Shown piece by piece: positions 22,780 to 33,524 of a DNA stretch of 64,000 nt. Below the pieces are notes generated by a model. That model was not told where the DNA came from and did no database searches. It saw only the letters and a list, made by a program, of their open reading frames with translations. The stretch's first letter is position 1. Every line of letters begins with the position of its first letter. Source of the stretch: Pinus tabuliformis (taxonomy: Eukaryota; Streptophyta; Pinopsida; Pinales; Pinaceae); the NCBI GenBank assembly GCA_031772625.1, contig CM062816.1, forward strand, positions 1,673,113,078 to 1,673,177,077, given 5' to 3'. Made by a program: the position numbers and the translations under genes.

Positions 22780-24110
22780 CACCTTGGGTCAAGCTTGGAA
22801 TGATGCCCCAGAGGTTGATGCAGCTAAAGAGTAAAGTAAAATCACAATTGGCCACATTCAACAGGAAAACATACCACAAAATGCAAAAGATGGCAGGGAC
22901 AAACACATTTAGAACATGGAAAAAACCCAATACATGAGCTCTACCCCATCATCATGGCTATCACCCTAGTTCCTATAGGCTCTATTATCCCCCTTCATCA
23001 CATAGGAACCCATGGTTGTCCCAACCCCTGGTGGGCAATGAACTGCCCTACCTTAAAAGGGGGTATCCACTGCTATATCACACACATCATGCTCTTATCC
23101 CTTGAGCCCTGAGTAGTTAATTAAAAAAAATCATAAAAAGGCAAAAGGTAGATAAAGAAGGGTGGAAAAATCAGGGTTGAGGCACCTCATGTACCACAAT
23201 TGCTCCCTCCTATATGTTATATACCTAAGTGCGAGCTTCCCTTCTGCTAGCTACCATTTTACCCTAGCAGGTGGCCTAGGGCTGCCCCTTCTCATTCCCT
23301 ACTCCATTCACCTCTTTCTCCCATGCCACCACCTTTTAAAGGATGTACCTTGGACATACTATCCCTTTTAAAAGTAGTAACCACCTAATAGGATACTTGG
23401 CTAACCCCATTTGGAGTTTGGATACATTAGCACATGCCAAAGCCCATTATGGAAGGGCAGGCCATTATGAAGTCCCCATTTGTGGTGCATGATTTGTAAG
23501 CTCTTTTAGTCTATTTCATTGATGACTTGTATTGGAAGGCTAGGGGACGCATTGGATCTTATATAGGATTGCAGACGGTCTCTATCTTGGGTTTGTCTCC
23601 CTATACAGGATCCTAACCCTCCAAAGGGCTACATTGGCACATGAAGGGTGTTTGTTGAGAGCCATGGGCCTCCACAGCATTAGACAACACTCCATGGATC
23701 CCCAACGATGTTCACGGATTGCTCGAGATTCACCTATTGGACAAGGAAGATGCAACTGGGTCACCTTTGCCCATCCAGCCCCACAGATGTACCATGCACT
23801 TGGCAGCTGACCCATGACTTGTAGGATGACGTGGCATCATCTACACCATCATCTAAGCCCTTACAGATGATTTACAGGCATCTTCGATTGACTTGGAGAC
23901 CCATGAGGTTACTTGTGTGCCCTCACAACCATTGGAAGCAGCGCAAGTTTATTATGTGGAGAACAGGGGGCCAACCCCTTATCCATTACTTTTGGATGCC
24001 CAACTCATTATTTTGGCACTTATGGACTTAATCAATCCTCTTAGAAAGCCCAACGACATGCATTATTATTTTTGTGACTTATTAAAGCATGGGTTTCATG
24101 CTTGGGTCAC
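22780..24110 (+). repeat. Family-D repeat, forward copy
   Basis: About 1.3 kb matching the reverse complement of about 33870-35215. Shared landmarks include CCACAAAATGCAAAAGATGG (22870s), CCCAACCCCTGG (23020s), GAGAGCCATGGGCCTCCA (23660s) and CCAACGACATGCAT (24050s). Substitutions and indels are common, so both copies are old. No recognisable protein is encoded. Position beside LTR-like sequence suggests a retroelement interior near its 3' end. Confidence 0.6.
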
Positions 24111-24119
24111 TTTGTTTTA

Positions 24120-24790
24120 GGTCAAAGTCCCCATTGAGGACTTCTAGGATTTATTATGAGTCAATAGAGTCATTGTACTTTTAAAGAGACCCTTCTTGGG
24201 CTTTTGAACGATGTAAAAAGGTTAAGTTTTTAGTAATGTAATTTATGTATCCTCCACAACAAGTTGGCCTAGAAGAGATCAAGTTGGCCTAAGGACATCA
24301 ATTCGACCTCCCTTGAAGCCTATAAATAGAAGCAAGTCGAATTCATTTGGAGCACACTCTCTCACAAGAAAGTTCAATATCTCTTGAAGCCGAAAGAAGT
24401 GCGAAGTAGAAGAAGAAGGGGAAGGAAGTGCGAGTTGGGTGGAGTCTAAGGAGAAGAAGAAAAACGAAATTTTGGTGCCTCTCTCTTTGTTTCATGCCCT
24501 AGTTTGGTATGTCGAAGTCTTCCAAGTTTTGCTGATGCCGGAAGTTGCCTAATGCTAGAAGTCGCTACATAGTCAAAGTTGCTGAAAGAGAGGTCAAGGA
24601 TCTGAGAGGCTGACTTGGTGTGGAGGGAAGGTTTGGTCTTTGTCTAGGGTGAAGAGTCCCAAAAACTACTATTGAAAGGAGAAGAATTTTGACTGGGTTT
24701 TCACCTCGAGGGGGTTTTGCCTTGGCATAGTGCCTATAGTTGGTGTCCATTGTTTTATGTGATTTTGCTTTGGTAATTGCTTGATGAACT
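24120..24790 (+). repeat. Family-D LTR-like region
   Basis: Follows the repeat above. It has a TATA box (CCTATAAATAG, about 24320) followed by AAGCCGAAAGAAGTGCGAAG-rich text, as in an LTR R-U5 region. LTR-like text of similar style occurs in reverse at 33525-33870 and 17580-18000, and forward near 26600-26800. I could not fix exact ends or a target duplication. Confidence 0.35.
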
Positions 24791-24989
24791 AAAAGAAAGA
24801 AGATATAAAACTTAATAAGAAGTCAAAAACATCACAAGTAATTATCAAGTATATGAAAATCTTTCTGCCTTTCTGATTTTCTAACAGGAAGAGACGACTT
24901 TGGCTCTGTGTCACTGTTTAGGATGTTGATAGTCATGTGCCTGGCCGAGGATCGTTTAGAGAAAGAAAGAAGCCATGCAGGTACCAGAG

Positions 24990-26250
24990 ATATGTTGTAG
25001 CCATGAGCACTATGATTCAAGATGAACCTTCCACATTCAAAGAAGCCTATGGCCGAGGAATATGAATCGATTATGAAGAATGATGTATGGGATGTTGTGC
25101 TGAGATCGAAGGGGAAATCCGTGGTAACTTTGAAGTGGATATTCAAGATCAAGCATAGAATTGATGGAAGCATTAAAAAATAAAAGGCGAGGTTTCTTGA
25201 ATCGATGATTATGCTAGAAAGAGGGAGAAGATTATGATGATATATTTGCACTTGTGGCTCGATATACAACCATTAGTTTGATAGTTACCCTTGCCACGAG
25301 TCAAGGGTGGACTCTTCATTAATGGACGTAAAGACTGTATTCCTCCATGGCATGCTACAAGAAGAAGTATATATGTTGAACAACCACAGGGATTTGAAGT
25401 AGAAGATCGAAAGACACACATTTGTAGAGTCAAGAAGAAGGCATTGTATGGTTTGAAGCAAGCCCCAAGAGCATGGTATGCCCACATAGACAGTTATTTG
25501 GCGAAAATGGGATTCACAAGAAGCAATTTCATCCCAACCTCTACTTCAAGGTTGTCCAAGGTATGCCACTGATTTTGGTTTTATTTGTTGACGATTTATT
25601 CTTGACAGGTAGTGAGCCTTTGATGATCGAGTTTAAGAGGTAATTATCCTCTGAATTCGAGATGAAGGACCTTGGACTCATGCACTATTTTCTAGGCTTT
25701 GAGGTGTGGCAAAGGCCCAGTGAGATTTTTGTTTCATAATGAAAATACATTGTGAAGTTGTTGGAAAAATTTGGAATGATAGAATGTAAGTCCCTACCCA
25801 CATTGATGGAAGTGAACTTCAAAAAATTATGTGGAGAAGCTGCAGGAACCGATTTTGTGAATCCATCTCGAGTATGGACAGTTTGTTGGGGCTCTGATGT
25901 TCCTTGTGAACACTCGTCCGGACATATGCTATATAGTGAACACATTGAGTCAATTCATGATCGAGCCTCTCCATAAACATAAGACCGTTGCCAAACACAT
26001 TTTGAGATATTTGCAGGGGACGATTACACTTGTTCTAAGATAGTTTGCCAAATATGTTCGAGTTCATGGATACACTGATGCTAACTGGGCTAGAAATGTT
26101 ATCGACAAAAAGAGTACGTCAGGATGTTGTTTTAGCCATGGATATGCCATGATATCTTGGATGAGCATGAAGCAGAAGTCCATTACATTGAGTACCGCTG
26201 AGGTAGAGTATATTGCCACTAGCATGGCTAGTTGCGATCCATTTCACTCT
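24990..26250 (+). pseudogene. Decayed Ty1/copia pol fragment (reverse transcriptase to RNase H)
   Basis: Broken copy of the C-terminal half of copia pol. In order: MSTMIQDEPSTFKEA (about 25002), a poorly preserved reverse-transcriptase start, then [20 protein letters not shown] with LKQAPRAWY (about 25390-25485), a damaged YVDDL region (25590s), and an RNase H part with STSGCCF and STAEVEYIATSMASC ending near 26235. Stops and frameshifts are frequent. Its wording is closest to element B (38909-41509), so it belongs to a related copia lineage. No LTR, gag, protease or integrase could be attached to it. Confidence 0.75.
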
Positions 26251-27533
26251 AACATCTCTTAGAAAACTCACATCTTTTAACTTAGTTTTCAATTTAGGGA
26301 TCGCCTCCCTTATCTAACCTAGGAGATAGCTTAAATGGAGAGAGTGAGGAATATGTTGTTGAAAAGTGTAACTAGGTTTGGTCTTCATAATGACATGTAA
26401 TTGAGATTTTATGTAATGAGATGTAAATAAGAAAAATAAAATTATTATATTGACTTGCTTCATGGGTTTCATGAGCAAGGGATTTTCTTTTGAGTCAAGA
26501 CTCCCATCTGGTCATAAAATGTAAGAGCCATTGTCATGTAAATGAAGTCATGTTACACTTTGTAAAAAGCCATCTTGTCTATGTAAAAGTATCCTCCACG
26601 AACTTGTCACCAAGCCTCTTGAAGTCGGCTTACAACGATGAAGGAACTCTTTAGAACAAGTCGGCCTACCTCCAATAGTCAAGTCGGCTTAATGGACTTA
26701 AGAGGAAGTGTATATATAGCCTACTCGGCCTCACTTGAAGGAACACAATTCGATCAAGCATTTCAACTTGCATTGAGATAAGAAGTACGAATAGGCTTAT
26801 AAAGGAGTTTCTCAATCCCTATAATTCTTGGAAACTTGGATTCCCAAGTGGTCTTTGACAAATGGTCTTTATTGAGAAGTGGGACCACAAGGGGCCAAGT
26901 GGACCTAGCCCATGTTTGGGGAGGGAATATAGCAACCAACGATGTTCCTATCCTAGGCAAGGTGAGGGGAAAGGACCAAGCAAGAATATTCACTTCAAAA
27001 GGTTGAATTGATCCTATTAAGGTCTAGCCTTGGGGATACTTATGCAAAATTTGGTCCTAGAGCTAGGGCTTCGGATTCCCAGAGATTCTACCGTCAGAAT
27101 GGCCTCAAATTTGGAGGAGGAGGGGACCCACCAGTGCAGTAGCCTAGAGAAGATCGAAATTTTTCCTTGGCCCAATTGTCTGAAAATTGATGCCTTAGAT
27201 GACCTAATGGGGCTAGACTTGGGAAAAAGGGGAAAAATGGTAAAATGAAGGTTGAGATGATCACCCTTTTATGGAACCAGTGCCTAATTCACGTGGGGGT
27301 TGGACTCAAGGATGGTCATGAGGAAGAACTTGGATTCTTGATCAAGGAGGCCCAGAAAGTCAATTTCATCCAATATAGATAGTAAGAAAAGAAAAGCGAC
27401 TTTCAAGCATTTATACTTTAAAGAAAATGATGCAAGCTTCTTGAGATAAATAATATCTATGAAATTTCATTCATATAACGTTGGCCCATACATTTAATAA
27501 CTAAGACATAACTCAATTCCACATTATAATAAT
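26251..27533. other. No gene; LTR-like remnants
   Basis: Contains a promoter-like stretch (TATATATAGCC, about 26710) with AGTCGGCC words like the family-D LTRs. Short frames at 26763-26993 (minus) and 27030-27248 (plus) have no recognisable family. The stretch ends at the element C target duplication GCCGC (27534-27538). Confidence 0.35.
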
Positions 27534-27538
27534 GCCGC

Positions 27539-27696
27539 TGTCAGGCCAGGGTAACTCCAAAATAGACAGAAGAAAACTGACTGCTTAATTCATTAGATAA
27601 CTATCATTTATATACATAAATGGGACGGATCAGTTCATCTTCTTGATGACTGTTCGCGTTCCAGTTCACCCAACCGTTGAAGATTAGGTGTGAACA
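27539..27696 (-). repeat. Element C 3' LTR
   Basis: 158 bp; on the minus strand TGTTCACACC...GGCCTGACA. By eye it is identical to 33362-33519. Confidence 0.92.
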
Positions 27697-27710
27697 TTCC
27701 CCCCCTTAAT
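27697..27710 (-). promoter_or_regulatory. Element C polypurine tract
   Basis: On the minus strand ATTAAGGGGGGGAA lies directly before the 3' LTR and overlaps the end of the pol frame's stop region. Confidence 0.8.
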
Positions 27711-29060
27711 CTGAAGGGATGTTGGTGAGTCCAAGCATCGTTCTGAATCTTTCAAGCTTTTCTCTTCCAAGCGCTTTGGTGAAGATGTCTGCAATTTGCT
27801 CATTTGTGGAACAATGACGGAGATGGATTGTTTTGGCCTCAACATGATGTCGGATCAGATGATATTTAGTATTGATGTGCTTAGTACGATCATGGAACTT
27901 TGGGTTCTTGGCCAACTTTATTGCAGAGGTGTTATCAATCATGAGTGGAGTTGATTGTACTTGTTTTACCTGCAAATCTTCAAGAATTTTTCTGAGCCAC
28001 ACAATTTCTTTCGTTGCTTCAGCTGCTGCCACGTATTCTGCTTCTGTTGTGGAATCTGCTGGAACTGATTGTTTGCGTGATCTCCAGGAGACAGCTCCTG
28101 ATCCAAGACTCATAGCATATCCTGAAGTAGATACCCTAGTTTCTTTGTCTCCATCGAAGTCTGAATCAGAGTATCCAATCAAGCTGAAGTCGTCCACCTG
28201 TGTATACTTGATTCCAAGGTCTTGAGTTCCCTTCAAGTACCTTAGAACTCTTTTTGCAGCAGACCAATGTCCCTCACAAGGCTTTTGCATAAACCTGGAG
28301 AGGATTCCAACATCAAATGAAATGTTTGGTCTGGTAGTAGTGAGGTAGATGAGACTTCCTACAAGCTGTCTATACTTTGTTACATCCTCAAATTCCTTTC
28401 CTTCAATAGATGTGAGCTTCAAGTTTTGTTCCATTGGAGTAGAAAGAGGATTGCACTCTGTCATGCCAAATCTGTTTAACAAATCTCCAATGTATTTCTT
28501 TTGAGAAAGAAATATGGATTTTGGATGTTGGGTTACTTCAATGCCAAGATAGTAATGAACATAGTCCAAATCAGTCATTTCAAAACTTTTTCCTAATTCT
28601 TTCTTTATGGATGCAATATAGCTTTCATTGTTCCCTATCATTAAAAGATCATCTACATATACCACAAGATATACAACTGTTTTGCCAACTTTCTTGACAA
28701 ATAAAGTTGCATCATCAAGATCAAAATGATTGAAGTTGAGTTTCAGAAGATGCTCAGTTAGTTTTTCATACCAGGCTCGTGGTGCTTGTTTGAGGCCATA
28801 CAAGGACTTCACAAGTTTGCATACTTTGTGTTCATGTCCTTTCACAGCAAATCCTTCAGGCTGGGACATAAAAACATTCTCTTTTAGATCTCCATTCAAG
28901 AATGCAGTTTTTACATCCATTTGATGGACTTTCCAACCGTTCTGAGCAGCTAGTGCAAAGAGTGTCCGGATGGTGGCCCATTTTGCTGTGGGGGAAAAAG
29001 TTTCCTCATAATCGACCCCTTCCTTTTGTGCAAAACCTTTTGCCACAAGCCTAGCTTTTG
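27706..29060 (-). CDS. Element C pol, reverse transcriptase and RNase H part
   Basis: Copies element RNA into DNA and degrades the RNA strand. The frame is open from 29163, but real homology begins near 29060, where it takes over from the upstream frame after an apparent extra A in a run within the KHKARLV region. Motifs in order, numbering from the open frame start at 29163: QMDVKTAFLNG at about 81-91, [12 protein letters not shown] at 121-132, the catalytic YVDDL at 169-173, and an RNase H domain with GYSDSDFDGD, STSGY and TTEAEYVAA. The end, ALGREKLERFRTMLGL, is typical of copia pol. Apart from the frameshift, the enzyme part looks intact. Confidence 0.9.
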
Positions 29061-31680
29061 TGCTTGTCAAGTGAGCCATCAGCTTTGTACTTGTTCTTGT
29101 AGACCCACTTGCAGCCAATTGGTTTGGTTCCAAATGGAGGGTCAACCAGCTTCCAAGTGCCATTCTTTATGAGGGCATCATACTCCTTTTTCATCACTTC
29201 TTTGCATTCATCATGAGAAGCAGCTTCTTTGAAGGATGTTGGTTCAAAATCTGTAGACAAGTTCAATTCACAATCATAAGTAACATCCATATCAATAGGT
29301 GAATTAGAGTCATCTACATCACCTCCATTTTGTTGGTTTGAATTTCTGGTTCCCGTTTTTCCAAAATTATCAGGATGAACACTTTCAAGTGTCTTTGTCA
29401 GCCACTTTGGGGGACCTTTCTGAGATGGTCCAGGCTGCTCTGTTGATTGAGTTGGGACTGAATCAAGATTGAGTCTCCCAATTCTATCAATTACATCACT
29501 TAAAGCATCATCCGTTGTTGGAGTTTCATGCAGAGGAGATTGTTCTTCAGAAGAAGATTCCACATGTTGTTCTAGTATAGGAATCCCCCCTTCAAGATGT
29601 GGAATCTGATTATCAAATTCTTGAAATGATTTTGTTTTTGCGAATCTATCCAAGCGATCAAGTTGCCGCTCAACAACATTGTCAGATTTGGATGATTCGA
29701 GAAAAATGACATCTCTAGATAAAACAAACTTTTTATTTACTTCATCATAGAGGCGGTATGCTTTAGATGTGTTTGAATACCCCAGGAAGATACACTTACG
29801 ACTTCTAGAACCAAGTTTGTTTCTATGTACCTTTGGTATTAAAGCATAACAGGTGGAACCAAAAATCCTGAGATGTTTTACCGAAGGAACATGTCCATAC
29901 CACAATTCATAAGGAGTCTTGTTTCTTATAGCACTAGATGGACATCTATTCTTTATATATGCAGCACATAGAACAACATCAACCCAAAACATTATCTTTA
30001 CATTTTTGAAGAAAAACATGGATCGTACCATATTCAAGATTGTTATGTTCATTCTTTCAGCTACACCATTCTGTTGAGGATTATAAGGCACAATTGTTTG
30101 ATGTTTAATCCCATGTTGGCGAAGATAGTGTTCAAATTCATTTGATGTATATTCTTTTCCATTATCAGTGCGAATAGACCCAATATGAGATTGTGCATCA
30201 TTTTCAATCCATTTATGAAAATTCTTGAATGTTTGAAAAGCATCAGATTTGTTCTTCAATAAATAAACCCAACACATTCTGGTGTAATCATCAATAAATG
30301 TCATGATATATTTATTTCCATTTGCAGAAGGAACATGCACTGGACCACATAAATGTGAATGAATGAGTTCAAGCTTCCTATGTGCTCTTGAATGTGAATC
30401 ATGAAAAGACTGTTTGCTATGCTTTCCTAGAATGCAAGCATCACATTGCTTATGTTTTCTAGGAATTGTAGGCAAACCGGCAACACCATTTTTCTTCAAC
30501 AAGCGGAGACTATCATAGTTTAAATGTCCAAATCTAGCATGCCATAATAAACTTGACGGAAGTGTACCTTCTTCATGATGAGAAATATATGAGAAATGTT
30601 GTGCATGAGCAGAGGTTCCTTGCAGTTTAAGAAGTCTTTCTTCTTCTATACCCCTCATGACAAGTGAGTGGTCAGATGCCTTTCTTACCTCAAGCTTTCC
30701 ATCAAACATATGAATGGAGTGACCTTGCTGGCGGATGTGGACCAAGGACAACAAGTTTCTCTTGAGCTGTGGGAGATATAGAACATGATCTAGAAGAAAG
30801 TCTGGAAAACCAGGCAGTTTAAGTCTGATTGTGCCAAGCCCTGATGGTTTGATTTTTGACTGATCTGCAAAGTATACTGCTCCATCAACATTGTCAGTGA
30901 AATCTTCAAAAAAATCTTTCCTATGAGTCATATGACAGGTTGCTCCTGAATCAAGCAGCCAATCATTTTTCGAAGAAGCAAGTGAAGCATTAAACAAATC
31001 TTCATTTACTCCAATGTTACATTGTGCCTCAATATAGTGAGCGGATTCAGGTGCTTTACCTTTGTCTGTGTCATCAGTTTTACCTTTCTGCTGGTTTCTT
31101 CTCTGCTCAATTTTGTCCCATGGTAGCTTGCATGTAGAAGCATCATGTGATCCATTTCGTTTGCAGCGAATGCAATGCAGATCTGCTTTTTCTGCTTGAG
31201 AATGTCTGCCCCCCCTTCCTCTGAAGTATCTTGCTCTTCCTCTTCGTCCACCTCTTCCTCTTGTAGAATCTTGAGCAGGATGCTTTTCTTTATGAGCAAG
31301 GCAAACAGTCTCTTCAAAAGATTCAAGGACTGTCTTCTTTCCAAAGGCTTTCTCTCTTTCAGCAAACTTTTTCACAAGGGAGTCAAAGGTTATATCTTTA
31401 AGATTTCCATTTGCTTGTAATGACTCAAGATAATTGGAGTAGGTAGGATAGAGTGCTTTGAGAAAGACAATAAGAGAGATATCCAGCTCAACCTTAGTGG
31501 ATTTAGTATCATGCATTATAGACTTTATTTCAGATGCAAGAGCAAGAGGATCATTATTTTTCAGTTCAAGAGTGAAGAGTTTAATCATGAGCTGAACAAC
31601 TTCAAGTGCAGAATGTGTATCATAGAGTTCTTTCAGCTTTTGTAAAGCTTCAAAGGCAGTGGAATAGGATGAAATATGAC
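29051..31680 (-). CDS. Element C gag C-terminus, protease, integrase and start of reverse transcriptase
   Basis: An open frame with its first ATG at 31588; homology extends upstream to about 31680, where a frameshift separates it from the gag start. Numbering from 31588: gag to about 135; an RGRGG-rich linker; zinc knuckle at 139-153 (CIRC...H....C, with five instead of four residues before His); protease LDSGAT at 212-217; integrase HHCC with His350, His355, Cys382 and Cys385; core Asp475 and Glu511 with the canonical 35-residue spacing. The first core aspartate is replaced by His412 (LIHSHLCGP; bases 30353-30355). The reverse transcriptase start (VYKNKYKADGS) follows. The His change should disable integration by this copy. 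Confidence 0.9.
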
Positions 31681-31914
31681 GACTTCTTCATTTACAGATG
31701 CTGCGATCAATGCATAGGCTTTGCTGTTCTTGTTTTCCCAAATGACAAGTTCTTTATCTGATGTAGGCTGCACAGGGTCTTTGTCTTCTTCTCCGACACA
31801 CACTCCTTTCCACAACTCATTGTAGATGAGGGTGTGTTTTACCATCCGAGACCATTCAGAATAGTTCTCCTTGCCAGTGAGAACTATTCCTACCATAGAA
31901 ATGATTGAATGCAT
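31633..31914 (-). CDS. Element C gag N-terminus
   Basis: Starts at ATG 31914 and has the copia gag opening: LTGKENYSEWSRMVKHTL, then ELWKG and later VIWENKNSKAYALIAASVNEE. Homology leaves this frame near 31680 and resumes in the frame of the next entry, so the last 15 or so residues here are out-of-frame text. A single small deletion or insertion is enough to explain it. Confidence 0.85.
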   Translation of the reverse strand: MHSIISMVGIVLTGKENYSEWSRMVKHTLIYNELWKGVCVGEEDKDPVQPTSDKELVIWENKNSKAYALIAASVNEEVVIFHPIPLPLKLYKS

Positions 31915-32340
31915 TCTGTAAAAAAAATTACTTCTGCTGCTGATAAAAAACTTCTGCTGATAAAAAACTTCTACTGATAAAAAAGTGAAATTGCACTCAA
32001 AAAAGTATTCTCAAAGGCTAAAACTTTATGCACCATATTTTCTTAAAATCCCTCTAATGTTAGATAAAAGCATCTAGAATAATACCAGCTGTTCATCCAC
32101 ACATAACTTCAATACTTTCAAGATTATCTGAATACTTATTATAATGATGCAAACTCGTTTCACCTTATACTTATTATAATGACACAACAAAATCGATGTC
32201 GCACTTATGACTGCAGCTCTTAGTTATAGGACTGAATCTTTCCACACACTGCCGGAAACGATGACCGCCAAGTCCAAACTGATGTAAAAGGACAAGATTA
32301 CAACTTACTCCACGGTTTATGCATAATATAACTCAGTTCA
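31915..32340 (-). other. Element C leader, gag-proximal part
   Basis: No gene. Directly upstream of gag is a short tandem repeat (about 31925-31985) of three CTTCTGCTGATAAAAAA-type units read on the plus strand. The rest is unassigned and may be ordinary leader or captured DNA. Confidence 0.5.
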
Positions 32341-32365
32341 CGGTTTATACAGTCCACGGTTTAGG

Positions 32366-33313
32366 GTGGTCTGGAAGTGGGTTGCGACTACAATGGCGGA
32401 GCCGAACCGGAAAAATGGACACCCCCCTCCATTGGTAAACACTCAACATGGTATCCCGTCGGTTGATTATTTGCAAATGGCGGCAGAGCGGGAGAGGATG
32501 TCGAATTTCCTGCGATTCCTTTTGGAGGAAACCTTCATTAGAACATCCACTCAAACTTTAGAGCGACAGCTTGCACTATACCCAGGAAAGTTGCAATATC
32601 CCGAGGAAGGCGAAGTAATTCATACATATCGAAACATAGTTTTTCAGAACTGGTCTCATCAGTTATACCAACTAATCCAATGGATCATTCAACGAGTGGG
32701 AGACCAATCGATTCTGACGGGACTTTATGTAGCCCTTCAAACGCGTCAAAAAAAAAACTATTACATACAGAAGATATCTAGAATCAAAATTCCTGGTAGA
32801 CTTTATAACTGGAAATGCCCAAGAAGGCCTGACACACTAATGGAAAGACTGTCGTTTCCCCTCGAGAACTATGCATACAATATGCGAAACACCATCCGAG
32901 ACGAGAAGTTTGCTGGTAAATTAGATCCGGCAGACAAATCCAAGATCGAGGAGGCTATTAATGGTGCCATCAGCTGGCTTGATCAGAACCAGTTGGCCGA
33001 GGTTGATGAGTTTGAAGACAAGACGAAGGAACTGGAGGGCATCTGCAATCCTATCTTTGCTAAAATGTATCGGGGCGGAACCCTCATTCAGAGTGGCGAG
33101 AGGAAAAAAAAATGTTTGTCACAACAGTGCAAGGAAACCGAAGCTCACGGCCCTCTTACCGTTACAGGACATGGTATGCGTTGGTGCCTGCCAGAGGCAG
33201 TGGCAGCGCTATGTCAGGACAGAGGCAGCGCTCAGGAGAATGCAATGCAATGGAGGCAGAGCATTTCAGGACAGAGGCAGTGGCAGAACGACAGAGGACA
33301 ACAGCAGAAATGA
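32366..33313 (+). CDS. Chimeric open frame with an HSP70 C-terminal segment, antisense in element C
   Basis: A 315-codon frame lies inside the leader of C on the opposite strand. Residues about 166-238 (32861-33079) match the helical lid of cytosolic HSP70: [20 protein letters not shown], then [13 protein letters not shown], then [17 protein letters not shown], ending [14 protein letters not shown]. The substrate-binding beta domain, ATPase domain and EEVD tail are absent. Residues 1-160 do not belong to HSP70 and I do not recognise them; they may be a second captured gene. The last 70 residues are leader sequence read in antisense. The frame is unbroken. Whether it is translated is unknown; the likeliest reading is gene-fragment capture by the retrotransposon. 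Confidence 0.75.
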   Translation: MVWKWVATTMAEPNRKNGHPPPLVNTQHGIPSVDYLQMAAERERMSNFLRFLLEETFIRTSTQTLERQLALYPGKLQYPEEGEVIHTYRNIVFQNWSHQLYQLIQWIIQRVGDQSILTGLYVALQTRQKKNYYIQKISRIKIPGRLYNWKCPRRPDTLMERLSFPLENYAYNMRNTIRDEKFAGKLDPADKSKIEEAINGAISWLDQNQLAEVDEFEDKTKELEGICNPIFAKMYRGGTLIQSGERKKKCLSQQCKETEAHGPLTVTGHGMRWCLPEAVAALCQDRGSAQENAMQWRQSISGQRQWQNDRGQQQK

Positions 33314-33347
33314 AGGGAGTTACGGCTATTTTAAGAACCTGGGACCT

Positions 33348-33361
33348 GTGCTCTGATACCA
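33348..33361 (-). promoter_or_regulatory. Element C primer-binding site
   Basis: On the minus strand TGGTATCAGAGCAC directly follows the 5' LTR. This is a perfect plant initiator tRNA-Met type site. Confidence 0.9.
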
Positions 33362-33519
33362 TGTCAGGCCAGGGTAACTCCAAAATAGACAGAAGAAAAC
33401 TGACTGCTTAATTCATTAGATAACTATCATTTATATACATAAATGGGACGGATCAGTTCATCTTCTTGATGACTGTTCGCGTTCCAGTTCACCCAACCGT
33501 TGAAGATTAGGTGTGAACA
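33362..33519 (-). repeat. Element C 5' LTR
   Basis: 158 bp, identical by eye to the 3' LTR, bounded by the target duplication GCCGC on the outside and by the primer site on the inside. Confidence 0.92.
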
Positions 33520-33524
33520 GCCGC

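Larger units (their letters stand above)
27539..33519 (-). mobile_element. C: near-intact Ty1/copia retrotransposon with a captured HSP70 fragment
   Basis: Target duplication GCCGC at 27534-27538 and 33520-33524. Both LTRs are 158 bp and look identical by eye, indicating a recent insertion. On the minus strand: 5' LTR 33362-33519, primer site 33348-33361, a long leader (31915-33347), gag from 31914, then protease, integrase, reverse transcriptase and RNase H to 27706, a purine tract and the 3' LTR. Coding is broken by two single-base-type frameshifts and no nonsense codons. The first catalytic aspartate of integrase is histidine. The leader contains, in antisense, an open frame with an HSP70 C-terminal segment. 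LTRs this short are unusual for a 6-kb copia element. Confidence 0.92.

Noticed and set aside
22538-22937. Two overlapping frames of over 120 codons on opposite strands
   Set aside because: They overlap the family-D repeat edge and are not preserved in its other copy at 34.7-35.2 kb.
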